Shown here: positions 57,718 to 64,000 of the stretch, in pieces
How positions within the stretch are numbered: position 1 is the first letter of the stretch
Layout of the letters: each line of letters begins with the position of its first letter
Assembly: GCF_029894335.1 (NCBI RefSeq)
Contig: NZ_JARXZC010000026.1
Coordinates: 43,752-107,751, forward strand
DNA from: Kitasatospora sp. MAP5-34
GTDB lineage: Bacteria; Actinomycetota; Actinomycetes; Streptomycetales; Streptomycetaceae
Direction of reading: 5' to 3'
Length of the DNA: 64,000 bases
Notes under the pieces: model-generated
The model's database searches: none
What the model was told of the DNA's origin: nothing
What the model saw: the letters and a program-made list of their open reading frames with translations, nothing else
Made by a program: the position numbers and the translations under genes

Positions 57718-59195
57718 ACCCCCTTCCGGCCGTGCACCCCCTTCCGGCAGCGGGCAGCCGCGTGGACAAGGACAGTCTCCCCGTGAACCACAGCAACACC
57801 GCCCACGACATCGCCGTAGTGGGCGCGGGAGCCGCCGGCACCCTGACGGCGCTGCGCCTGCTCCACAACGCGGCCGCCGGCCGGCCCGCGCCGGCCCGGA
57901 TCTGGCTCATCGACCCCGAACCCGCAGGCCGGGGACTGGCGTTCGGCACCGACGCGCCGCACCACCTGCTGAACGTCCCGGCCGGAAAGATGAGCGCCCA
58001 CCGGGACGACCCCGGCCACTTCGTGCGCTGGCTCGGCGACCGAGGCGGCGAGCACGACTTCGTGCCCCGCGGCCTCTTCGGCCGGTACCTCACCGAGAGC
58101 CTGGAGGCGGCGAGCAGCCACAGCAACGCCCCCGACCTGGTCCGGGTACCCGACCGCGTCGTCGGCATCGACCACCGGGCACAGCCGGCCGCCGCACCAC
58201 TGAGCCTGCGGCTGCGCGGCGGCCAGACCCTCGACGTCGACGCCGCCGTGCTGGCCCTGGGCAACTTCGCGCCCGGCCTGGCCTGGGCGCCGCCCGAACT
58301 GCGCACCTCGGTGATGTTCCTGGCCGACCCCTGGACACCGGGCGCCCTGACGACGGTACCCAAGGACCGCGATGTCCTGCTCGTCGGCACCGGCCTGACC
58401 ATGGTGGACATGGCACTCAGCCTGCAGCGCCCCGGACGCGTCGTGCACGCGTTGTCGCGGCACGGCCTGGTCCCCCAGCCGCACGCCACCACCCCGGTCC
58501 TCACCCCGGCCGCCCCCCGGCTCGACGCCCGCCCGGGGCTGGCCGGGCTGCGCCGGGCGGTGCTGCGCCAGATCGCCCACTGCCGCCGCGTCCACGGCGA
58601 CTGGCGGGCGGGGGTCGACAGCCTCCGTCCCGTCACCAGCGCCCTGTGGCAGCAGCTTCCACCCGCTGACCAGGCCCGGCTGCTGGCCCAGGACCTCCGG
58701 CTCTGGGAGACCCACCGCCACCGGATCCCGCCGGTCAGCGCCAGGGCCCTGAGCACCGCCGTGGACGCGGGCCTGCTCAGCATCGGCCGGGGCACCGTGG
58801 CCGACGCCAGGATCACCGCAGACACCCCCGGCGACGTCGTCGAGGTCCGCTTGGACAACGGCCGCCGGCTGCGGGTGGGGGCGGTGCTGAACTGCACCGG
58901 CTCCGAGGCCGACCTCACCCGGATCGACGACACCCTGGTCACCGACCTGCTCGACACCGGCCTCGGCACACCGGCCCCCGTCGGCGGCGGCTTCGACACC
59001 ACCGCCTGCGGCCGGCTGCGCCCTGCGGGCGGCCGGGCGCAGGCACCGCTGTGGACGCTGGGATCGCTCCGGCGCGGCAACCTGCTGGAGACGACCGCCA
59101 TCCCGGAAATCCGCTGCCAGGCCGATGACCTCGCCATGCTGCTGCTGGACCGCAGCGCGGTGGGAACCCGGGGCGAGGCGGCACCGGCCCGCTGA
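57714..59195 (+). CDS. FAD/NAD(P)-binding flavoprotein
   Basis: A 493-residue flavoprotein with a dinucleotide fold (VVGAGAAGTLTALRLL) and the HHLLNVPAGKMS pattern of the FAD-NAD(P)-binding family, plus a second nucleotide motif VLLVGTGLTMVDMAL. GTG start overlaps the dioxygenase stop; a GTG at 57783 is possible. Two identical CCCCCTTCCGG stretches lie at the start. Pairing with a thiol dioxygenase recurs in streptomycetes and suggests a sulfur-metabolism role, not proven. Confidence 0.82.
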   Translation: MNPLPAVHPLPAAGSRVDKDSLPVNHSNTAHDIAVVGAGAAGTLTALRLLHNAAAGRPAPARIWLIDPEPAGRGLAFGTDAPHHLLNVPAGKMSAHRDDPGHFVRWLGDRGGEHDFVPRGLFGRYLTESLEAASSHSNAPDLVRVPDRVVGIDHRAQPAAAPLSLRLRGGQTLDVDAAVLALGNFAPGLAWAPPELRTSVMFLADPWTPGALTTVPKDRDVLLVGTGLTMVDMALSLQRPGRVVHALSRHGLVPQPHATTPVLTPAAPRLDARPGLAGLRRAVLRQIAHCRRVHGDWRAGVDSLRPVTSALWQQLPPADQARLLAQDLRLWETHRHRIPPVSARALSTAVDAGLLSIGRGTVADARITADTPGDVVEVRLDNGRRLRVGAVLNCTGSEADLTRIDDTLVTDLLDTGLGTPAPVGGGFDTTACGRLRPAGGRAQAPLWTLGSLRRGNLLETTAIPEIRCQADDLAMLLLDRSAVGTRGEAAPAR

Positions 59196-59380
59196 GCCGG
59201 CGGGTCGTTCGGCGGGCAGCGCGCCGTGTCCGACGCGGGCGCGGCGGTGGCCGGAGTCCCGCAGGCGGCCGGAGTCCTGCATGCCGGACGGCCCAGGGCC
59301 GGATATCCGCCTCACTCTTGCGAGTGGTCATTCGTGTCCCTCCAAACGGAGCAGCGCCTCCTGCCATAGCGTTCCGTCAA

Positions 59381-59395
59381 CGAACTTTTAGTTCG
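59381..59395. promoter_or_regulatory. Small palindrome upstream of the lodA-like gene
   Basis: CGAACT and AGTTCG flank TTT, 35 bases before the LodA-like start, in an AT-richer patch. It may be an operator or part of the promoter. Confidence 0.4.
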
Positions 59396-59429
59396 AAGCC
59401 GGATCCCCGGAATTGGAGGCACGAGCCAG

Positions 59430-61370
59430 ATGACCGACGAGATCGTCCGCGCCGCGATCCACCCCGCCATCGGAATCGCCAGAGTCGGAAACTCCCTGGA
59501 GGAGTACTACACCGCACCCGAGACGCCCGACCCCGGGCCGCAGGACCCGGGCTTCTACAAGGACTCCGCCGGCGCGATCAAACGCGAGGTGGCGCGCTTT
59601 CGGGTCTACGGGTACAACGCACTGGGCGAAGTGGTGGCCGAACTCACGGCGGACAACGCCGATATCCGCTGGAGCGCGCACCTGGCGAACAAGAAGGCGG
59701 CCTGGTACCAGTTCCAGCTCGCTCTCGACATTCCCGAAGCGGCAGGCGCCAACGCGTCCGGGCTCCGCAACAAGGAGATCACCGGGGGCCTGCGAAAAGA
59801 CCTGGTCATCGACCCGGGCCCGATCAGCATCAGCGGGAGAAACATCTCAGGGCCCGACTTCCACTTCCGCGACGGCAAGTTCATGGGAAAGGAGGTCTAT
59901 CTCGGGGAACTGCGCACCGACGAGGACGGGCACCTCCTGGTGTTCGGCGGCTTCGGCCAGTCGGCCTCCTACAACGGCAAGCCGATCACCACCTACGCCA
60001 ACAACGACGGCTGGCACGACGACATCGGCGACGGCCCGGTCACGGCGACCGTCACCGTCGGCGGCCGCGCGCTGCCGGTCGACCCCGCCTGGGCCCTGGT
60101 CGCCCCGCCCAACTACGCCCCCGCGCTGAAAGGCATCCGCACCCTCCACGACCTGCTGTACGACGTGTTCGTCTGCGACGGATCGCTGCCGTTCCCGGAC
60201 CGGGTCTCCTTCACCCGCCACATCGCACCCGTGCTCCAGCGCTTCACCGACCACCAGTGGGTCAACCACGGCTTCGCCGGCTACTACGGGCACGACGGCC
60301 TCAGCCAGTTCACCACCCCGCAGATGCTGGCACGGCTCAGCAGCAGCGCCCCCACCCTCCGCGCGCTGCGCCGACGGGTGTTCAGCGCACTGCGCGACTT
60401 CGGGCGCGACGGCGCCTCGCCCGTCCCCTGGCCCTGGCTGTACGGGGACGCGATGGCCATCCCACCGCGCTCACCGCTGCAGCACATGGCGTTCTCCCCG
60501 ACCCAGTACCGGATGTTCCAGTACTGGGCCGACGGCGACTTCGAGGACGACTGGGGCACCCTCGGGGCCACCCCACCGCCCCGGACGCTCGCCGAGGTGC
60601 GCCTCGCCGAGCAGCCGGCCGCGCTCGACCGCGCCGCACTGGACTTCTGCCTCGCCGACGCCTTCCACCCCGGCTGCGAGGTCACCTGGCCGATCCGGCA
60701 CCCCTCGATGTACATGGCGCCGTTCCGGATCCGCCACCGCCCGGCCGACCAACCCGAACCCTCGTACGGCACGGTCCTCACCCCCGAGACCGCACTGTCG
60801 GTGAACGGACCGCTGTACGCCCAGGCGCCGGGCGACCTCTCCCGGTGGATGGCCGTCCCGTGGCAGAGCGACACCGCCAGCTGCCGTTCAGGCTACGAGC
60901 TGTCCCTGGGCCCGCGCCACGACCCGTACCTGCCGACGTTCTGGCCGGCCCGGGTCCCCAACCACGTCCTCACCGAGGACGACTACCAAGTGGTCGTGGA
61001 CGAGACCCGGCCGCTGACCGAACGCACCGAGGCGTTCGAGCGACGGGCCGTGTGGCTGCGCGGACTGCGCGGGCAGAACACCGAACAGCTCAACCAGATG
61101 ATCGACGACTGGTACCGGCTCGGCATCGTCGAAGTGCGCGAAGGCGCCAAGGACTTCCCCGACCGGATCCAGGTGGAGTCCAGGCCCTCCATCGACCTCG
61201 AAGGCGTACCGCTCACCCAGAACCTGGTGACGCTGCACGTGCCCCAGGCCGCAGACCCGGCCCTCGCATCGGTGGCGATCAACCAGGCGATCGCGGTCAG
61301 CGGTTACACCGCCGAAGAGGTGACGGCCGGCTTCATCGACAAGGTCGCGCCCTTCCGCGACAACGCCTGA
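59430..61370 (+). CDS. LodA-like CTQ-dependent amino-acid oxidase
   Basis: A 646-residue protein of the LodA/GoxA family, which oxidises amino acids (lysine epsilon, glycine and others) using cysteine tryptophylquinone. The N-terminus HPAIGIARVGNS is characteristic. The cofactor residues are likely Cys416 (HPGCEVTWP) and Trp478 (VPWQSD), spaced nearly as in LodA. GGAGGCACG precedes the ATG. The stop overlaps the flavoprotein partner gene (TGATG). The product would be an aldehyde or keto acid, with ammonia and peroxide. Confidence 0.88.
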   Translation: MTDEIVRAAIHPAIGIARVGNSLEEYYTAPETPDPGPQDPGFYKDSAGAIKREVARFRVYGYNALGEVVAELTADNADIRWSAHLANKKAAWYQFQLALDIPEAAGANASGLRNKEITGGLRKDLVIDPGPISISGRNISGPDFHFRDGKFMGKEVYLGELRTDEDGHLLVFGGFGQSASYNGKPITTYANNDGWHDDIGDGPVTATVTVGGRALPVDPAWALVAPPNYAPALKGIRTLHDLLYDVFVCDGSLPFPDRVSFTRHIAPVLQRFTDHQWVNHGFAGYYGHDGLSQFTTPQMLARLSSSAPTLRALRRRVFSALRDFGRDGASPVPWPWLYGDAMAIPPRSPLQHMAFSPTQYRMFQYWADGDFEDDWGTLGATPPPRTLAEVRLAEQPAALDRAALDFCLADAFHPGCEVTWPIRHPSMYMAPFRIRHRPADQPEPSYGTVLTPETALSVNGPLYAQAPGDLSRWMAVPWQSDTASCRSGYELSLGPRHDPYLPTFWPARVPNHVLTEDDYQVVVDETRPLTERTEAFERRAVWLRGLRGQNTEQLNQMIDDWYRLGIVEVREGAKDFPDRIQVESRPSIDLEGVPLTQNLVTLHVPQAADPALASVAINQAIAVSGYTAEEVTAGFIDKVAPFRDNA

Positions 61371-62535
61371 TGACCGGTCGGCGCACCGCCGCCGGCGACC
61401 ACTACGACGTGGTCGTCGCCGGCGGCGGCCCGGCCGGCGCCGCCGCCGCCCTGACCCTGGCGCGCACGGGCCGCACCGTCCTGCTCGCGGACGCCGGCAA
61501 CGGCCCGCCCAAGACCGGCGAGGCCCTGCCCTCCGTGGCCAAGGTCCTGCTCGGCGACCTGGGCGCCGGCCAACAACCCGTCGCGACCGGACACCTGACC
61601 TGCTACGCCAACCTCTCCTCCTGGGGATCGACCGCCCTGGGCCGCACGGACTTCATCAACGACCCGAACGGTCCCGGCTGGCACCTGGACCGCGCCCGGT
61701 TCGACCGGTGCCTGCGCGAAGCGGTCCGCTCGGCCGGCGCCGAAGTGGCGGAGCGCACCACGGCCCGCCCGAAGCCCCGGCACCCGGACGGAAGTTGGGC
61801 AGTCGCACTGCGCGGACCGGCCGAGCAGCGGATGGTCCGGTGCGACTGGCTGGTGGACGCCAGCGGCCGCCGCAGGGCGGTAGCCTCCACCGGCCGGGCC
61901 ACCGCTCACCACACGGACGGCCTGGTCGCCACCTGCCTGGAGCTGGCACCCGACCCCGCAGGCCGAGCGGGCGAGACCTGCTCGCTGGTCGAATCCGCCG
62001 AAGACGGCTGGTGGTACACCGCGCTGCTGCCCACCGGCCGCCGCCTGGTCACCTACTTCACCGACGCCGACCTCGCCCCGCCCGCACCGCGCACCCGCTC
62101 GGACTTCGCCCGGCTGCTGCGCCGGACCCGGCACGTCGCGGCCCGGGCCGGCGCCCACCCGCTGCCCGCCGACGCGACTCCTCGGCGGGCCCCCGCCCAC
62201 TCCTCCCACCTCGACACCCCCACCGGCGACGGCTGGATCGCCGTCGGCGACGCGCCACCGCCTTCGACCCGATCTCCTCCCAGGGCATCCTCACCGCCCT
62301 GCACACCGGCATGACCGGAGCCTCGGCCCTGGCCGCCCACCTCGACGGGGACGGCCAGGCGCTGGAGTCCTACCGCGCCCAGCTGGCCGCGATCCGCACC
62401 GCCTACCAGCGCAACCACCACACGGCGTACAGCCTGGAGAACCGCTGGAGCGACCGGCCCTTCTGGCAGCGCCGACACACGTCCCTCCCGCATCCCGCCG
62501 CACCACAGCACAGCATCCGAAAGGAGCTCGCATGA
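61370..62535 (+). CDS. LodB-like flavoprotein maturase, frameshifted
   Basis: LodB-type FAD enzymes are needed to build the quinone cofactor of LodA. VVVAGGGPAGAAAAL near residue 14 is the FAD motif. Near 62252 the frame breaks: the expected GDAATAFDPISSQG motif appears only if one G is restored, and the C-terminus then continues to 62535. Total length is one base short of 389 codons. Either a sequencing error or a true loss, in which case the LodA partner would stay immature. Confidence 0.83.
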
Positions 62536-62663
62536 CCACCCGTCACGACCACGAGCACGAGGACCCTTCGGTCCACTCCTTCATCCTGTCCGGCCAGGAC
62601 ACGGTCTTCGGCCACCACCTGGCCGCGTTCGGCAGCGGCCCGGTCTCGGCGGCCGGCCCGTAG
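62532..62663 (+). pseudogene. Truncated gene start after the lodB-like gene
   Basis: A 43-residue frame beginning with an ATGA overlap and AAGGAG, so it starts as a proper operon gene (His/Asp/Glu-rich opening, then SFILSGQDTVFGHH), but stops early where sequence of another gene on the opposite strand begins. It is probably the 5' remnant of a third gene of the lod operon, cut by rearrangement. Confidence 0.5.
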
Positions 62664-62931
62664 GGGGAATGGTCGTTGCGGAAGTCCAGGACGACCTTGG
62701 TGGTGTACAGGGCGCAGGCTGCGAACAACGCGAGGAACAGGACGGTTCGCCGCTCTTCCGCAGCGCGGTGACCCGGGGCAGGTCCTCCGGTATCTGTGCG
62801 ACCGGATTGCGCCAGCGGCGGGTCAGCACCCAGACGAGGACCGTCGCGACCGCCACGACGGGAGCCCCGCCGAGGATTTGTCCGCTCTGGTACGCCCTCG
62901 AACGGGTGTCTATGCCTAGGGCGAGAATCAT
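62663..62931 (-). pseudogene. Remnant of a small membrane-protein gene
   Basis: On the leftward strand the ATG at 62931 opens a frame with a hydrophobic helix (GAPVVAVATVLVWVL). A second helix (VLFLALFAACALYTT) lies further on in a different frame, so there is a frameshift near 62750. Together they resemble a two-helix membrane protein that is no longer intact, lying between the lod operon and the transposase. Confidence 0.5.
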
Positions 62932-63922
62932 GCGGAGCACCCTAGTGCGCTGGTCGCGGCGGGCGACGTCCGTGCAGGCGCTGGCGCTACGCTGCCGGAT
63001 CGTCCTCGCGTGTGCTGACGGGCTGTCGAACACCCAGGTCGGCGCGAACCTCGGGATCCATCCGACCACCGTGGCCACCTGGCGCAAGCGGTTCGCGGCC
63101 CAGCGGCTGGAGGGCTTGGCCGACGAGAAGCGGCCGGGCCCTGCCCGCACGGTGACGGACGAGCAGGTCGAGGACGTGATCGTGCGGACTCTGGAGACGA
63201 CGCCGAAGGGCGCCACACACTGGTCCACCCGCGAGATGTCGAAGCAGAGCGGGCTGAGCCAGTCGACGGTCTCACGGATCTGGCGCACCTTCGGCCTCAA
63301 GCCGCACCAGGTCGACACCTTCAAGCTCAGCAAGGACCCGCAGTTCATTGAGAAGGTCCGCGACGTGGTGGGCCTCTACCTCGATCCGCCCGAGCGCGCC
63401 ATCGTGCTCTGCGTCGACGAGAAATCGCAGATACAGGCACTGGACCGCTCGGCGCCGGTGCTACCGATGATGCCCGGCATGCCCGAGCGCCGCACCCACG
63501 ACTACCTGCGAGGAGGCGTCACCACCTTGTTCGCGGCGCTCAATACCGCCACCGGCGAGGTCATCGGCTCCCTGCACCGCCGCCACCGCGCCGTCGAGTT
63601 CAAGAAGTTCCTCGCCAAGCTCGACAAGGAGGTCCCCGCCGAGCTCGACGTCCACCTGATCTGCGACAACTACGCCACCCACAAGACCCCCGCCATCCAG
63701 AAGTGGCTACTCGCGCACCCGCGCTTCCACATGCACTTCACTCCCACCAGCTCGTCCTGGCTCAACCAAGTCGAGCGCTGGTTCGGCCTACTGACGGACA
63801 AGCAGATACGGCGCGGAGTCCACAAGAACGTCCAGGCACTGGAGAAGGACATCCGCGACTGGATCGCCCGCTGGAACGAAGACCCCAAGCCGTTCACCTG
63901 GACCAAGACCGACCGGCAATAG
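62930..63922 (+). mobile_element. IS630-family transposase, probably shortened at both ends
   Basis: About 330 residues of an IS630-type DDE transposase: N-terminal helix-turn-helix (NTQVGANLGIHPTTVATWR), then LCVDEKSQIQALDRSAP, HLICDNYATHKT and SSWLNQVERWFG supplying Asp, Asp and Glu. Streptomycete relatives have some 10-15 extra residues before the LVRWSRRA stretch and about 15 after WTKT; here the protein ends TKTDRQ. Terminal inverted repeats were not found, and the right end may lie outside the window. Likely a decayed insertion. Confidence 0.82.
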
Positions 63923-64000
63923 GCGGCTGCCGCTGAGCGATGGGGTGGGGTGGATGCAGTGCGGGCACGGGTCCGCGTGATCATGGAGTTCTCTACGCTC

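Overview
The window is high-GC DNA with short intergenic gaps, many ATGA/GTGA stop-start overlaps, rare TTA codons and several XRE/DUF397 loci. This points to a Streptomycetaceae chromosome (Streptomyces, Kitasatospora or a close relative), in a gene-cluster-rich accessory region. No rRNA, tRNA or CRISPR was recognised.

Region 1 (1-16605) is a peptide natural-product cluster. A leftward pair encodes a DpgA-type type III polyketide synthase (cut by the window edge) and an amidinotransferase. A methyltransferase gene with a TTA codon at codon 5 follows. Then comes a rightward operon: a half-degenerate ABC exporter pair, a truncated-C/A/PCP NRPS protein, a PGM1-like peptide ligase of the pre-ATP-grasp type, a free PCP, a free condensation protein with a PCP-like tail lacking its serine, two further ATP-grasp ligases and a histidine-box di-iron enzyme. 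DpgA plus amidinotransferase plus a PGM1-type ligase recalls pheganomycin, whose N-terminus is a guanidino-(dihydroxyphenyl)acetic acid. Here NRPS parts are present and no ribosomal core-peptide gene was found, so the product is probably new.

Region 2 (16747-25253) holds ordinary accessory genes: an amidase, an alpha/beta hydrolase, an SCO4226-like protein, a CmtR-type metal sensor with a CDF transporter, a DUF3224 protein, an APH-like kinase, and a second amidase divergent from a TetR regulator across two similar palindromic operators.

Region 3 (25226-31029) is a leftward class I lanthipeptide cluster: an isoaspartate-methyltransferase-like LanS gene, a 55-residue precursor, a full-length LanB and a LanC carrying a one-base frameshift. 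Perfect hairpins flank the precursor gene. The precursor has an Asp-Gly inside a Thr-to-Cys window, as expected for a LanS_A (isoaspartate-forming) pathway.

Region 4 (31246-48991) includes a whiJ/abaA-like locus (ATPase, XRE, DUF397), an MFS exporter, a secreted protein, a 2-oxoglutarate oxygenase, an SDR lacking its catalytic lysine, a MarR locus, a NUDIX hydrolase, a TPR-type XRE regulator beside a coupled set of unknown genes, and a two-component system divergent from a MacB/FtsX-type ABC exporter.

Region 5 (49449-63922) has a secreted GH27 alpha-galactosidase with a ricin-type CBM, a large DUF4157 protein resembling an eCIS cargo with a tail that looks like a nuclear-localisation signal, a second XRE/DUF397 locus, a cysteine dioxygenase/flavoprotein pair, a LodA/LodB-like quinoprotein pair (lodB frameshifted), gene fragments and an IS630-type transposase at the right edge.
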